Positions 39,012 through 47,903 of a DNA stretch of 64,000 nt are shown piece by piece. Position 1 is the first letter of the stretch. Each line of letters starts with the position of its first letter. The position numbers were made by a program, and so were the translations under genes. The DNA is taken from the NCBI RefSeq assembly GCF_001905595.1, contig NZ_LIXI01000003.1, forward strand, positions 558,001 to 622,000, read 5' to 3'. Source of the stretch: Streptomyces sp. CB00316 (GTDB taxonomy: Bacteria; Actinomycetota; Actinomycetes; Streptomycetales; Streptomycetaceae). The notes beneath the pieces are model-generated. The model worked only from the letters and a program-made list of their open reading frames with translations, had not been told where the DNA came from and ran no database searches.

Positions 39012-39030
39012 TGAGGGTAGCCTAACCTAA
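39012..39030 (-). promoter_or_regulatory. Iron box (DmdR/IdeR-type operator)
   Basis: Read on the minus strand the 19 bases begin TTAGGTTAGGCTACCC and agree with the actinobacterial iron box TTAGGTTAGGCTAACCTAA at 17 of 19 positions. It sits directly before the start of the siderophore importer operon. Confidence 0.9.
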
Positions 39031-39396
39031 TTCGATGCTTCATTCGGTATACGGAAAACCCGGGCCCGAGGGTCGTCGAGGGGCCCGGCGGTCGCCCCCG
39101 GGCGCGGCTGCGAGGGCGTGGATGGGCCCGAATCGCGTTGGTTTCCAGTCGAAGCGGCTCCTGAAGGTTTCCGGTCGCTCCGGAATCACCGCAGGTCAGA
39201 CGGTCGTTTTCCATTGAACCGTCGGATGCTGTCCATATGCTGGACGACCTCCGTGGCCCTTGTGAGCTGCCCGAACGACCATCCGGTCGGTTCGAACGAA
39301 CATCTGCGGCTGGAAGCGGGCTGTCGATGTGCGCCTACTGTCCGCATGCGTAAGACTCCTGACCGCAATCAGCACCCGACCGAGGAGTTTTCACTC

Positions 39397-39840
39397 ATGC
39401 GACACAACCCTCACGCAATCTTCGCGACCATCGCCGCGAGCGCCCTGGTCCTCGGCGGCCTCGCCGCCACCTCCGCCCACGCGGCGCCGACGAAGGCGGA
39501 GAGCCTCTACGCGCCCTCCGCCCTCGTCCTCACCGTGGCCCAGGGCGAGGACCCGCTCACCGCGACGGTCAAGCGGGCGGTCACGCTCACCTGTGCCCCG
39601 AACGCCGAGGGCACCCACCCGGACCCGGAGGCCGCGTGCGCCGAACTCGACTCGGTCGGCGGACAGTTCACCGCGCTGGCCCGCACCTCGCCCGACCGCA
39701 TGTGTACCCGGCAGTGGGACCCGGTCGTGATCACCGCGCACGGCGTCTGGCACGGCAAGCGCGTCACGTTCTCGACCACGTACGGCAACGCCTGCGAGCT
39801 GGCCGGCAGCATGAACGACAGCGCCGTCTACTCGTTCTGA
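39397..39840 (+). CDS. SSI-family protease inhibitor precursor (147 aa)
   Basis: ATG 39397 lies 8 nt after a GAGGAG site. A signal peptide of about 30 residues ends SAHA-AP. The mature part is a Streptomyces subtilisin inhibitor (SSI/I16): it starts LYAPSALVLTVAQGED, has four Cys for two disulfides, and has the reactive loop RMCTR-QWDPVV. By alignment with SSI (MCPM-VYDPVV) the P1 residue is Arg, which predicts strong trypsin inhibition, with subtilisin inhibition also possible. It is secreted and stands alone with a terminator. A natural partner would be the extracellular serine proteases of this strain. Confidence 0.93.
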   Translation: MRHNPHAIFATIAASALVLGGLAATSAHAAPTKAESLYAPSALVLTVAQGEDPLTATVKRAVTLTCAPNAEGTHPDPEAACAELDSVGGQFTALARTSPDRMCTRQWDPVVITAHGVWHGKRVTFSTTYGNACELAGSMNDSAVYSF

Positions 39841-39866
39841 GCCTGTGCGGCACTCCTGGGGGAATC

Positions 39867-39896
39867 CTGCGTCACCCGGGTCCCCGGGTGACGCAG
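39867..39896 (+). terminator. Terminator of the protease inhibitor gene
   Basis: A 14-bp perfect stem (39867-39880 with 39883-39896) around two bases, 26 bp past the stop. Confidence 0.85.
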
Positions 39897-40032
39897 CGCG
39901 AACAGAACGCGATGGCCAGGACGATCGCCGCCGGACGGGCACCGCGCTTGTCCAGGATGCGGCCGCCCCACTGGGAGGCGAGGCCGAAGCCGATGAAGAA
40001 GTGGAGGAGGTAGAGCGCCGCCTGGTTCGGCG
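39897..40032 (-). pseudogene. MFS transporter fragment
   Basis: The minus strand reads NQAALYLLHFFIGFGLASQW then GGRILDKRGARPAAIVLAIA, the loop between two membrane segments of an MFS permease (GRxxDKxGxR motif). It is cut on both sides and is followed by a second MFS fragment on the plus strand. Confidence 0.6.
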
Positions 40033-40084
40033 AGGCGCTCAGGGAGACCTTCCCGGTCTTCTACTTCGCCTCCGTGTACGCCTC

Positions 40085-40250
40085 CCGGTGGAGCGGCGGG
40101 GCCGTGCGCTGGTGCTGTCCTTCGGGCTCTCCGGGGCTCTCACCGCGGTGGGGCCGCTGCTCGGCGGCTGGCTGACCTCGTGGACGTGGCGCGCGATCTT
40201 CTGGGTCAACGTCGCCGTCGCCGTCGTCGCGATCGCGCTGAGGCTGAGGT
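40085..40250 (+). pseudogene. MFS (DHA2-type) transporter fragment
   Basis: The plus strand reads RALVLSFGLSGALTAVGPLL, GGWLTSWTWRAIFWVNV and AVAVVAIALRL, typical of membrane segments 5 and 6 of 14-TM drug exporters. No start, no remaining domains. Confidence 0.65.
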
Positions 40251-40451
40251 CATCGAGACGGCGAACAGCATGGCCGCGAGAGCGAGGCTCTGATGCGGGG
40301 ATCCGGCCCGGCGGCCTCAGGCCGCCGGGCCGGACGATGCCGACTCCGGGCCGTCCCCCTTGGAGGTGTCTGTGCCCATCCGCTCATGGTGCTCGGCCTG
40401 CCACGGTGCTGCATCCCGAGCGGCCCCCGCTCCTGCACTGACCGGGGCTGG

Positions 40452-40694
40452 CTACTTGCCGGAACCGGAGTACGGCAGCAGCGCCATCTCGCGGGCGTTC
40501 TTGATGGCCGCGGCGAGCTGCCGCTGCTGCTGGGCGCTCACCCGGCTCACCCTGCGGCTGCGGATCTTGCCGCGGTCGGAGATGAACTTCCGCAGCAGAT
40601 CGGTGTCCTTGTAGTCGATGTACGTGATCCTCGCCGCGTCCAGCGGGTTCGGGCGGGCCTTGAGCGGCTTACGGGGGTCCTGTTGGCGTGCCAT
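40452..40694 (-). CDS. rpsR: Ribosomal protein bS18, zinc-independent paralogue (80 aa)
   Basis: The protein has the bS18 core ([52 protein letters not shown]) and no Cys, so it is the zinc-free form. It is last in the minus-strand operon L33-L31-CobW-S18, 48 bp after the CobW gene. Such duplicates replace zinc-binding ribosomal proteins when zinc is scarce, releasing metal. Regulation is expected from the candidate Zur box at 42386-42406. Confidence 0.93.
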   Translation of the reverse strand: MARQQDPRKPLKARPNPLDAARITYIDYKDTDLLRKFISDRGKIRSRRVSRVSAQQQRQLAAAIKNAREMALLPYSGSGK

Positions 40695-40742
40695 CGGGGC
40701 TCCTTGTGCGGGTGGTTGGGGGTACGGGGGTGACTCGCCGGT

Positions 40743-41900
40743 TCACACCGGGTCGAGGAGCGCGTCGAACGCGGCGGGCAGGTTCTTCCACGCCTCCCGG
40801 CCGGCCTGGTACTCCTCGTCGCTGAGCAGGCACGACTCCAGCAGCCCGGTCAGCCCGTCGCGGTCGAGGCCGGGGGAGACGAAGACCAGGTGCTGGCAGC
40901 GGTCGCCGTGCTCGGGGTGCCAGTCCAGCGCGGCCGCGGCCTGCCGGTAGGGCGGCACCAAGGCCCAGGCCGCGTCCGGGAGGGAGGCGAGGTAGGGGCC
41001 GGTGTTCTCCACGCAGAGGGCGCCGCCCGCCGCATCCCAGGAGAGCAGGGTGTCGGGCCGGTCCGCGAGCCAGAACCTGCCCCGGCTGCGGGCCGCCGCA
41101 CAGCACAGGTCCTCCAGCGCGTGGTAGAGGCGCTCGGGGTGGAAGGGGCGGTGGCGCCGCCAGACGAGCGTGGAGACCCCGGCCTCCTCCGCCTCCTGCG
41201 GCAGCAGCGCACAGGCCGGATGCTGACCTGCGGCAGCCGCCTCCACGTCGAAACCGGCGACCGCGAGCTGCGCCAACTCGGCTGCATGCGCCGCGACCTG
41301 ACGTGCCATCGGGTTCATCTGACGGATCAGCGCGCGGTCCTCGTCGTCGGCGGCGGGGCTGTCGGCCACGGCGAGGACGGGGGCGTACTCCACCTGCCGG
41401 GCCCAGGTGTCCCCGATGGTCCGCTGGTCGGCGGGGGCCGCCGCGAGACCGGCCTCCGCCAGGTCGTCGCCGTTGGTCAGGCACGGCAGGACGAGGGTGG
41501 GGTCGACCGCGGTGATCACATTGGTGATCTCGAAGCTGTCGGCCCCGTGGACCGCGATGACCTCGGCCATCGACTTCGGCTCCACGGAGTCCCACAGCTC
41601 CAGGACGGCCAGGCGGGTCAGCCCGGTGTCCGCCAGCCGTTGCAACTCGGGGACCAGATCCTCCCGCAGCGCGCAGCACGCGCAGTCGTTGACCAGGGGT
41701 GTCTCGCCGGCGGCCAGCTCCCCGGTGGCGTCCCGCAGGGTGCGGCGTACGGTCCCGTCGGTCGCCGTGGACAGGTCGTGGTGGAGCGCGACGCTGTGCG
41801 GGACCTGGGAGAGCAGCGCCTCCACCACCTCGCGCCGCACCTCCGAGTGCAGTCCGCAGACGATGACGACGGGCAGTTTCCGCCGCTGTTCCTCCGTCAC
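40743..41900 (-). CDS. COG0523/CobW-family protein with degenerate P-loop (385 aa)
   Basis: The family signature CxCC is present ([13 protein letters not shown]), and the N- and C-terminal domain plan of COG0523 GTPases is kept (C-terminal CobW_C from about residue 260, [13 protein letters not shown]). The expected Walker A GxxGxGKT is replaced by [10 protein letters not shown], so classical GTP binding is doubtful. Zur-controlled members are thought to be zinc metallochaperones or insertases. Its start overlaps the L31 gene stop (ATGA), and it precedes S18, so it belongs to the zinc-saving operon. The fold is certain; the activity is not. Confidence 0.88.
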   Translation of the reverse strand: MTEEQRRKLPVVIVCGLHSEVRREVVEALLSQVPHSVALHHDLSTATDGTVRRTLRDATGELAAGETPLVNDCACCALREDLVPELQRLADTGLTRLAVLELWDSVEPKSMAEVIAVHGADSFEITNVITAVDPTLVLPCLTNGDDLAEAGLAAAPADQRTIGDTWARQVEYAPVLAVADSPAADDEDRALIRQMNPMARQVAAHAAELAQLAVAGFDVEAAAAGQHPACALLPQEAEEAGVSTLVWRRHRPFHPERLYHALEDLCCAAARSRGRFWLADRPDTLLSWDAAGGALCVENTGPYLASLPDAAWALVPPYRQAAAALDWHPEHGDRCQHLVFVSPGLDRDGLTGLLESCLLSDEEYQAGREAWKNLPAAFDALLDPV

Positions 41901-42151
41901 CGGGCCTCACCGCGCCCGTACCGGCGCTCGAAGCGCTCGACGCGGCCCGCGGTGTCCAGGACGCGGGCGGTGCCGGTGTAGAAGGGGTGGCTCGCGGAGG
42001 AGATCTCCACATCGACGACCGGGTAGGTGCGGCCGTCCTCCCACTCGACGGTCTTCTCGCTGGTCAGCGTGGAGCGGGTGAGGAAGGCGAAGTCGGCGGC
42101 CTTGTCGCGGAAGACGACGGGGCCGTAGGCGGGGTGGATTCCGGGCTTCAT
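41897..42151 (-). CDS. rpmE2: Ribosomal protein bL31 type B, zinc-free (84 aa)
   Basis: It starts [20 protein letters not shown] and contains [21 protein letters not shown], the hallmark of type B L31. The CxxC motifs of the zinc form are absent. It lies between L33 and the CobW gene and overlaps the latter by 4 nt. It displaces zinc-loaded L31 during zinc limitation in other bacteria. Confidence 0.95.
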   Translation of the reverse strand: MKPGIHPAYGPVVFRDKAADFAFLTRSTLTSEKTVEWEDGRTYPVVDVEISSASHPFYTGTARVLDTAGRVERFERRYGRGEAR

Positions 42152-42207
42152 GAGGGGGTCCTAGCGGTCGGGGTTGCTGCGGGGCGGGCGGCCGGAGGGG
42201 GGAGACC

Positions 42208-42372
42208 TCAGCGCTCCTCGCGGAAGTCGACATGACGGCGGGCGACCGGGTCGTACTTGCGCAGCACCATGCGGTCGGGGTCGTTCCTGCGGTTCTTGCG
42301 GGTGACGTAGGTGTAGCCGGTCCCCGCGGTGGAGCGCAGTTTGATGACCGGGCGTACTTCGTTGCGAGCCAT
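42208..42372 (-). CDS. rpmG: Ribosomal protein bL33, zinc-free (54 aa)
   Basis: The ATG at 42372 gives a 54-residue protein starting [20 protein letters not shown], with [19 protein letters not shown]. The two CxxC pairs of zinc-type L33 are missing. It is the first gene of the minus-strand zinc-saving operon, and the candidate Zur box at 42386-42406 starts 14 bp upstream of its start codon. Confidence 0.95.
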   Translation of the reverse strand: MARNEVRPVIKLRSTAGTGYTYVTRKNRRNDPDRMVLRKYDPVARRHVDFREER

Positions 42373-42385
42373 GGGCGCTACTATA

Positions 42386-42406
42386 TGGCAATGGTTTCCA
42401 TTTTCA
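42386..42406. promoter_or_regulatory. Candidate Zur box between L33 and L28 operons
   Basis: The 21 bases contain AATGGTTTCCATT, a perfect AATGG/CCATT inverted repeat, and agree well with the actinobacterial Zur consensus of the form TGAAAATGATTTTCATTTTCA. It lies between two divergent sets of zinc-free ribosomal genes and could repress both. Confidence 0.8.
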
Positions 42407-42441
42407 ATAATGGATGCATCGATGAGAGGCAGGTAACGTCC

Positions 42442-42678
42442 GTGTCCGCCCACTGCCAACTGACCGGCTCCAAGCCGGGATTCGGCAACGCCATTTCCCA
42501 CTCGCACCGCCGTACGTCGCGCCGGTTCGACCCGAATGTCCAGCGCAAGCGGTACTGGCTCCCCAGTGAGGGGCGTCATGTGCGGCTGACCCTCAGCGCC
42601 CGGGCGATCAAGACAATCGACGTGATCGGCATCGAAGCGGCGGTCGCACGCGTCCGCGCGCGGGGAGGGAAGGTCTGA
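42442..42678 (+). CDS. rpmB: Ribosomal protein bL28, alternative form (78 aa)
   Basis: I choose GTG 42442, preceded by GAGAGGCAGG, because it gives the exact L28 N-terminus ([33 protein letters not shown]). Zinc-type L28 proteins have CxxC near the start; here only one Cys remains, so zinc binding is unlikely. The gene overlaps the S14 start and is divergent from the L33 operon. Confidence 0.93.
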   Translation: MSAHCQLTGSKPGFGNAISHSHRRTSRRFDPNVQRKRYWLPSEGRHVRLTLSARAIKTIDVIGIEAAVARVRARGGKV

Positions 42679-42983
42679 TGGCGAAGAAGAGCAAGATCGC
42701 GCAGAACGAGAAGCGCAAGGTGATCGTCGAGCGGTACGCGGCCCGCCGGGCCGAACTGAAGGAGATCGTCCGCCGCCCCGGTACCCCGGCTGTCGAACGC
42801 GCCGCCGCCCTCGCGGAGTTGAGGCGTCAACCGCGCGATGCCAGCGCCACGCGGGTGCGCAACCGGGACAGCGTCGACGGCAGGCCCCGGGGGTATCTGC
42901 GCACCTTCGGCCTCTCCCGGGTCCGGATGCGCGAACAGGCGCACGCCGGATTCCTGCCCGGGGTGACCAAGTCCTCCTGGTGA
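42678..42983 (+). CDS. rpsN: Ribosomal protein uS14, zinc-free long form (101 aa)
   Basis: The start overlaps the L28 stop (TGATG). The 101-residue protein has the long, Cys-free S14 plan: [20 protein letters not shown], then [20 protein letters not shown] and [20 protein letters not shown]. It would substitute for the short zinc-ribbon S14. A strong bidirectional terminator follows at 43001-43050. Confidence 0.95.
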   Translation: MAKKSKIAQNEKRKVIVERYAARRAELKEIVRRPGTPAVERAAALAELRRQPRDASATRVRNRDSVDGRPRGYLRTFGLSRVRMREQAHAGFLPGVTKSSW

Positions 42984-43000
42984 TGCCGACCTGAGCGCAC

Positions 43001-43050
43001 GAGGGGCGGGTGGTGACGCGGCGATCGTGCCGCGTCACCACCCGCCCCTC
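43001..43050. terminator. Bidirectional terminator between S14 and L32 genes
   Basis: A 22-bp perfect stem (43001-43022 with 43029-43050) and a 6-base loop, with ttcttgcctt on the plus-strand 3' side. It separates two convergent genes. Confidence 0.92.
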
Positions 43051-43066
43051 TTCTTGCCTTGCGGGC

Positions 43067-43237
43067 TCAGCCCTCCGGCCGGATCGGGCCACGCTCGTAC
43101 GTCTTCACCAGCCGCTGTGGCACCTGGTGGGCGGTGCCCTCGATCGTCACCGTGGCGAGCTGGGGCGTCGTGGCCTTCCACTGCGCGCGCCGGTGGCGGG
43201 TGTTGCTGCGGGACATCTTGCGCTTCGGGACTGCCGT
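43067..43237 (-). CDS. rpmF: Ribosomal protein bL32, zinc-free, apparent ACG start (56 aa)
   Basis: The sequence after the start is [20 protein letters not shown], exactly where L32 proteins begin (M-AVPKRK). The codon in the Met position is ACG (43237-43235), and AGGAGAG lies at ideal spacing (43244-43249). In-frame GTG and ATG codons exist further upstream (to 43294), but using them would place that binding site inside the gene and add a non-L32 extension. The zinc-ribbon Cys residues of ordinary L32 are absent. It is convergent with S14, with a possible weak Zur box upstream at 43290-43310. Confidence 0.85.
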   Translation of the reverse strand, partial: TAVPKRKMSRSNTRHRRAQWKATTPQLATVTIEGTAHQVPQRLVKTYERGPIRPEG

Positions 43238-43289
43238 GGGTCTCTCCTGGGGGTGGGGTCCGATACGACCGACCACTGGCGACCGCATA

Positions 43290-43310
43290 GGCAAATGGAA
43301 GTCGTTTCCA
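43290..43310. promoter_or_regulatory. Possible weak Zur box upstream of L32
   Basis: On the minus strand the site begins TGGAAACGACTTCCATTT. TGGAA and TTCCA form a perfect inverted repeat about a 5-base centre, and agreement with the Zur consensus is about 15 of 21. It lies about 50 bp before the L32 start and 25 bp after the beta-propeller gene. Confidence 0.5.
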
Positions 43311-43334
43311 GGTTGCGATCCGTGCGGTGGCCGG

Positions 43335-44600
43335 TCACCGCCCCACGAGGTCCGCGTGCGCCCCGTCGCCGGGGGTGATCAGGGCGAGGTGGCCACCGTC
43401 GTCGAGCGGCGTGGGGAGGGTGAGGGTGGTGACCGGCTCCGCCCGGTCGGCGTCGAAGATCTGCACCTCGCCGTGGCCGCCCCGGCTGACCGCGACCAGT
43501 TCGGCACCGGGGGAGGCGGCGATCGCCCGCCGCTGGACGCCGTCCCACGGGGTGCCGCCGCGCCGGGGCGCCCCGGACATCGCGGGCAGCGGGAGGCGGG
43601 CGGTGATGTGCGCCCGCGCCCCGGGGGTGGCGGGTGCGGCGAGCAGGATCAACTCGTCGCCGTCCGGGTGGATGCGGGAGTACGCGATGTGCCGGGCGGT
43701 CACGGCGAGCCGGAACACCAGTCCGGGGCCCAGCTCCAGCCTCCCCGTGGTGCCCGTGTCCAGCCCGTGCCACCAGGCGTCGTTGCTCCACTCCGGCCAC
43801 CGCCCCGGCGCGGAGGGCCCGCCACGTACGCAGGACCAGAGTGTGCGCCGTACGGGGTCGAGCCGCAGGTAGTAGCCCCGGCCTCCCGTGCGCCCGTCGG
43901 CGGCCCAGGGGAGGGGCGGCTCCGGCGTGAGCCCCTCGCCGTCGTGCCGGGCCCGGTGCACGCCCGAGCCCGCCGCCGCGAACACCCGCCCGGTATCCGG
44001 GTCGCAGGCGTCCCCGTGCCCGTCGGCGTCCGGCAGCCCGATGCGCTGGAGGGGTTCCATCGGCGGGCACGAGGGAGGCGAGGCCATCAGGTCGCGGTGC
44101 CGGTGGACCAGGAGTTCGCCGGGCTCCCGGTGGCGCAGCACCACGAGCGGCGACGCTCCGCCGAGGACCGTGACACCCGGCTCGCCGGTCCGACCCCGTA
44201 CGCGTACGGCGACGGCTCCGTCCGGTGCGTCGAGGTCGACGGCCGTCAGGAGCCCGGTCCAGGCCTCCTCGTTGCGGCCGAGGCCGGTGGTCACCGCGAG
44301 GTGCCGGCCGCCCGGTGCGGCCGCCAGGTGTTCGGCGGGTACGGCGACCGGTATCCGGCGCCGGACCAGGGGCCGGCCGGAATCGGGGCCGTACGGATCG
44401 AGTGCCAGCAGCTCGCCCGCCCGGTCGTCCACGCAGGCGACCAGATCGTCCGGCAGGGCGAGGAACCCGGCGTGCTCGGCGAGGTGCCGGTGGTGCAGCG
44501 CCGCCCGTTCGTGCCCGTCCGGGAGATCCAACAGGCTGATGCGCCCAGCGACTTGGTCGGCGACCAGGAGGCGGGGTGGCAGATGGGGAGGGTGGGGCAT
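43335..44600 (-). CDS. Beta-propeller protein in the candidate Zur regulon (421 aa)
   Basis: The protein has no signal peptide. It contains six or seven repeated four-strand units, such as [36 protein letters not shown] and [20 protein letters not shown], so it is a WD40/YncE-like propeller. There is no catalytic motif. It is divergent from the chelate importer, with a candidate Zur box in the shared 167-bp promoter region, so it is probably induced by zinc shortage. It may bind a protein or the metal complex. The function is unknown. Confidence 0.75.
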   Translation of the reverse strand: MPHPPHLPPRLLVADQVAGRISLLDLPDGHERAALHHRHLAEHAGFLALPDDLVACVDDRAGELLALDPYGPDSGRPLVRRRIPVAVPAEHLAAAPGGRHLAVTTGLGRNEEAWTGLLTAVDLDAPDGAVAVRVRGRTGEPGVTVLGGASPLVVLRHREPGELLVHRHRDLMASPPSCPPMEPLQRIGLPDADGHGDACDPDTGRVFAAAGSGVHRARHDGEGLTPEPPLPWAADGRTGGRGYYLRLDPVRRTLWSCVRGGPSAPGRWPEWSNDAWWHGLDTGTTGRLELGPGLVFRLAVTARHIAYSRIHPDGDELILLAAPATPGARAHITARLPLPAMSGAPRRGGTPWDGVQRRAIAASPGAELVAVSRGGHGEVQIFDADRAEPVTTLTLPTPLDDGGHLALITPGDGAHADLVGR

Positions 44601-44654
44601 GAGGGCTCCTGAGGGCGGTCGATGGGGTCCGGCGGGGAGTCTTGGCCGCTTTAT

Positions 44655-44675
44655 TGGGAATGATAATCATGTGTA
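44655..44675. promoter_or_regulatory. Candidate Zur box in the divergent promoter
   Basis: The 21 bases begin tgggaatgataatcatg and contain ATGATAATCAT, a perfect inverted repeat about one central base. This suits the 7-1-7 Zur pattern. It sits between the beta-propeller gene and the binding-protein gene. Confidence 0.8.
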
Positions 44676-44767
44676 AAGTTCCGCTCTGTGGTGGGGATGG
44701 CTCCCGGGGCCCCGCCGTCGCACCTGCCTCCTTCCCGGGGCCGTACAGAATCTGAGGGACGAGCCGA

Positions 44768-45748
44768 ATGCCACGCACCGCACTGAGAGTCCGCCGCTGG
44801 GCCGCGATCGCCGTACTGGGAGGGCTGCTGGCCGGCTGCGGTACGGCGGGCGGCGAATCCGGGACCGTCGAACCCGCGGCCGGGGCCGGGCCCCGTACGA
44901 GCACCGAGGTGCGGCCCATCAAGGCCGCCACCGAGATCACCGACGCCAAGGGCGTCACGGTCTCCCTGGAGAAGCCCCCGCAGAAGATCGTCTGCCTGGT
45001 CGCCCTCTGCGACGACATCCTCGTCGAGCTGGGCATCACCCCGACCGCCACCAACTCCGCGCTGCTCGCGCACCCGGAGTTCCTGGGCAAGGAGAGGGCG
45101 GCGAAGGTCCCCGTCGTGCCCGGCGGCTTCCTCAGCCCCGAGGTCGAGGCGATCCTCTCCCACCGGCCCGACCTGGTGATCGGCCTGGAGGACACCCACG
45201 GCAAGCTCGCCCCCGCACTGAAGGGCGCCACCACCTTCTGGCCGGTACAGCCAGGCTCCTGGAAGGACAGCGTCGGCTACCTGCGCGACCTGGCCGCACT
45301 CACCGGCCGTACGGAGGAGGGGGAGAGGGCCGAGAAGACGTTCCGCGCCCGCCTGGCGAAGGCCGAGGAGGCCAGGAGCGACAAGACGGCGCTGATCATC
45401 TTCGGCAGCGACGAGAACTTCGGCGTGGCCACCCCGGAGACCGACGTGGCCGCCGGTCTCTTCCCGAAGATCTCCCACTACCCCTGGAAGAGCCGGGGAG
45501 TCGACGGCTCCTACAGCCTGGAGGAGATCCTCGCCCGGGACGTCGACGTCCTGTTCGTGGAGACGCTCTCCTTCGGCGCCCCGGACGGCAAGCTCTCCGA
45601 CAAGCTCGCCAAGAACCCGCTCTGGTCGCGGATCCCGGCGGTGAAGAACGGCAAGGTCATCGAGGTCGACTCCGAGGTCTGGGCCAAGGGGCGCGGCACT
45701 CGGTCCCTGGGCGTCGTCCTCGACGAGGCGACGGCCGCACTGCGGTGA
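44768..45748 (+). CDS. Metal-chelate-binding lipoprotein (326 aa)
   Basis: A lipoprotein signal with lipobox LAGC at about residues 21-24 is followed by a FecB/BtuF-type binding protein (KIVCLVALCDDILVELGITP, then RPDLVIGLEDTHGKLAPALK, then IPAVKNGKVIEVD). It is not of the ZnuA type: there is no His-rich loop. Control by a candidate Zur box with this class of binding protein suggests uptake of a zinc-ligand complex rather than free zinc; that is inference. It is the first gene of a four-gene importer operon with overlapping start and stop codons. Confidence 0.88.
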   Translation: MPRTALRVRRWAAIAVLGGLLAGCGTAGGESGTVEPAAGAGPRTSTEVRPIKAATEITDAKGVTVSLEKPPQKIVCLVALCDDILVELGITPTATNSALLAHPEFLGKERAAKVPVVPGGFLSPEVEAILSHRPDLVIGLEDTHGKLAPALKGATTFWPVQPGSWKDSVGYLRDLAALTGRTEEGERAEKTFRARLAKAEEARSDKTALIIFGSDENFGVATPETDVAAGLFPKISHYPWKSRGVDGSYSLEEILARDVDVLFVETLSFGAPDGKLSDKLAKNPLWSRIPAVKNGKVIEVDSEVWAKGRGTRSLGVVLDEATAALR

Positions 45749-46848
45749 GGGGTGGCGCGGTCAAGGGCGTCATGGGCGGCCGCCGCACCACGCCCGGCCG
45801 ACTGCCCGTGGCGCCGGTCGTTCTGACGGTGGCGGCAGTGGCCGGCGCGGTGTGCGCCCTCAGCCTCGGTACGCCGTACGTCCCGCCCGATCGGCTCCTG
45901 ACCACTCTGGGGTCCGACGGCCTCGCGGGCCTCGTAGTCACCGAACTGCGACTGCCTCGCATGGTGTTGGCGCTGGTCGCCGGTGCCTGCCTCGGCGCCG
46001 CGGGCCTCGTCCTCCAGGAGGCGCTGCGCAATCCGCTCGCCGTCCCGGAGATGCTCGGCGTCTCCTCCGGGGCCGCGCTCGGGGTCGCGGCACCGCTGGT
46101 GCTCGCCCTCTCCGTACCGCTAGGCCTCCAGCCCTTCCTCGCCCTGGCCGGGGCCGCGTTCGGCGGGCTGCTCACGCTGGTGGCCGCCGGATTCGGGCGT
46201 AGCCCGTCATCCGTGCTGCTGACGGGGGCCGCCGTCGCCGCGGCGCTCCAGGCCGGACTGCTGGTGCTCATGGTGATGGCCGACCAGCTCGACCTCCAGC
46301 TCATCTACCGCTATCTGCTGGGCAGCCTGTCCGCCCGCACCTGGGACGACGTCACCGGCCTGCTGCCCTGGCTGGCCGTCGCCGTCCCGGCGCTCGTGCT
46401 CTGCGTGCCGGTGCTCGGCGTGCTGCGGCTCGGCGACGACGACGCCCGCTCCCTCGGCGTACGCGTCGAACGCGCGCGGGTCGCCGCGCTGGGCATCGCC
46501 GTCGTCCTGATCGCCCCCGTCGTGGCGGTCTGCGGGCCGGTCGCCTGGGTCGGCTTCCTCGCGCCCCACCTCGCCCGACGGCTGCGGCCGGACGGCGGGG
46601 CCGCGGGCTGGCTCGTCCGGTCCGCCCTGTGCGGGGCGATCGTCGTGCTCTGCGCGGACCAGCCCGCACGGCTGGCGCTCGCACCGGTCGAGACACCCGT
46701 CGGTGCGTGGACGGCCCTGGTCGGCGTGCCGGTCGGGGTGGTGCTGCTGAAGCGGGGACGGCGGTCGGCGAAGAGGCGGGCGCCGATCCGGCCCGCCCCG
46801 CCGGTGCAAGGCGGCCCCGTACCTCTCCTGCGGAAGGCGGAACGATGA
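45745..46848 (+). CDS. FecCD-type permease, first subunit (367 aa)
   Basis: The GTG start overlaps the binding-protein stop (GTGA). The protein has about nine or ten hydrophobic segments, RLPRMVLALVAGACLGAAGL followed by LQEALRNPLAVPE near the N-terminus, and the coupling loop GPVAWVGFLAPHLARRL near residue 270. It pairs with the next gene to make a heterodimeric pore, in contrast to the fused permease of the iron system at 34962-37109. Confidence 0.92.
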   Translation: MRGGAVKGVMGGRRTTPGRLPVAPVVLTVAAVAGAVCALSLGTPYVPPDRLLTTLGSDGLAGLVVTELRLPRMVLALVAGACLGAAGLVLQEALRNPLAVPEMLGVSSGAALGVAAPLVLALSVPLGLQPFLALAGAAFGGLLTLVAAGFGRSPSSVLLTGAAVAAALQAGLLVLMVMADQLDLQLIYRYLLGSLSARTWDDVTGLLPWLAVAVPALVLCVPVLGVLRLGDDDARSLGVRVERARVAALGIAVVLIAPVVAVCGPVAWVGFLAPHLARRLRPDGGAAGWLVRSALCGAIVVLCADQPARLALAPVETPVGAWTALVGVPVGVVLLKRGRRSAKRRAPIRPAPPVQGGPVPLLRKAER

Positions 46849-47903
46849 GCGTCCTGGAAGTGGCGCCCGCACCACCCCGGCGGGCGTGGCGCTCACCGGC
46901 TGTCCGGATGGGTGCCCTGGCGGTCCTGGTGTGCGCCGTCGCCTGCGCGGACCTGTTCGCGGGGCGGGGCGTCACGGTCGAGGGAGCGCGGGCCGTGCTC
47001 CTCGGCGGGGGCGACGACCCGATGGCCGAACACATCGTTCTCCAACTCCGCTTGCCCCGAATGCTGGTGGCGCTGGTCGCCGGGGCGAGCCTGGGGGTAG
47101 CCGGCCTCGTCCTCCAATCGGCCCTGCGCAACCCGCTGGCCGGGCCCGAGGTCACCGGCGTCACCCCCGGCGCGGTCCTCGGCGCGGTCGCCGCCACGGG
47201 CCTCGGCCTGGCGGGCTGGGAGTCCCCGACGGCGGTCGTCGTGGCGGCCTGCCTCGGCGGGTTCGCGGGCGCGGGACTGCTCTGGCTGCTCGCGGGACGG
47301 GAGAAGGGCGATCCCGAGCAGACCGCCGTCTACGGCGTGCTGGTGTCGGCCGTCCTTGCCGGACTCACCGCCGTCGTCCTCCTGGTGGCCCCGGGCGAAC
47401 TCGGCAGCGTGGTCCAGTGGTTGATCGGCTCCACCGAGGGCCGTGTCTGGCAGCACTGGCACCTGCTGTGGCCGTGGGCCGCGGTGTGGGGCGGCGCCGC
47501 GTGGCTGCTCTCCGCGCCGCTGACCCTGCTGCGCTGCGGCGACGAACAGGCCTGCGCCGCCGGTCTGGACGCCGGGCGGGGCCGTGCCGCCGCGCTCGTG
47601 TGTGCGGTGGCCCTGACGGCGGGCGCCGTCTCGGCCGTTGGGGCGCTCGGATTCGTGGGCCTGCTGGTGCCGCATCTGGCGCTGGCCGTCTTCGGTGCCG
47701 ACCTGCGCATCACCCTGCCCGGCGCCGCACTGCTCGGCGCGGTGGTGGTGTGCGGGGCCGACGCGGCGGCCCAACTGCTCTCCCGGCTGCTGGTGGTGGC
47801 GCTCGACGCGGACCGGCTGACCCTGCCGGTCGGCGCGCTGACCACCTTCGTCGGGGCAGGGCTGCTGCTGATCGTGGCACGGCGACGGATGGACGAACGA
47901 TGA
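46845..47903 (+). CDS. FecCD-type permease, second subunit (352 aa)
   Basis: The ATG at 46845 overlaps the previous stop (ATGA); the longer open frame is antisense-like and is rejected. It has the family motifs LRLPRMLVALVAGASLGVAG, LQSALRNPLAGPEVTG and the coupling loop GALGFVGLLVPHLALAV. It forms the membrane pore with the preceding permease and is powered by the ATPase that follows with a 4-nt overlap. Confidence 0.92.
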   Translation: MSVLEVAPAPPRRAWRSPAVRMGALAVLVCAVACADLFAGRGVTVEGARAVLLGGGDDPMAEHIVLQLRLPRMLVALVAGASLGVAGLVLQSALRNPLAGPEVTGVTPGAVLGAVAATGLGLAGWESPTAVVVAACLGGFAGAGLLWLLAGREKGDPEQTAVYGVLVSAVLAGLTAVVLLVAPGELGSVVQWLIGSTEGRVWQHWHLLWPWAAVWGGAAWLLSAPLTLLRCGDEQACAAGLDAGRGRAAALVCAVALTAGAVSAVGALGFVGLLVPHLALAVFGADLRITLPGAALLGAVVVCGADAAAQLLSRLLVVALDADRLTLPVGALTTFVGAGLLLIVARRRMDER

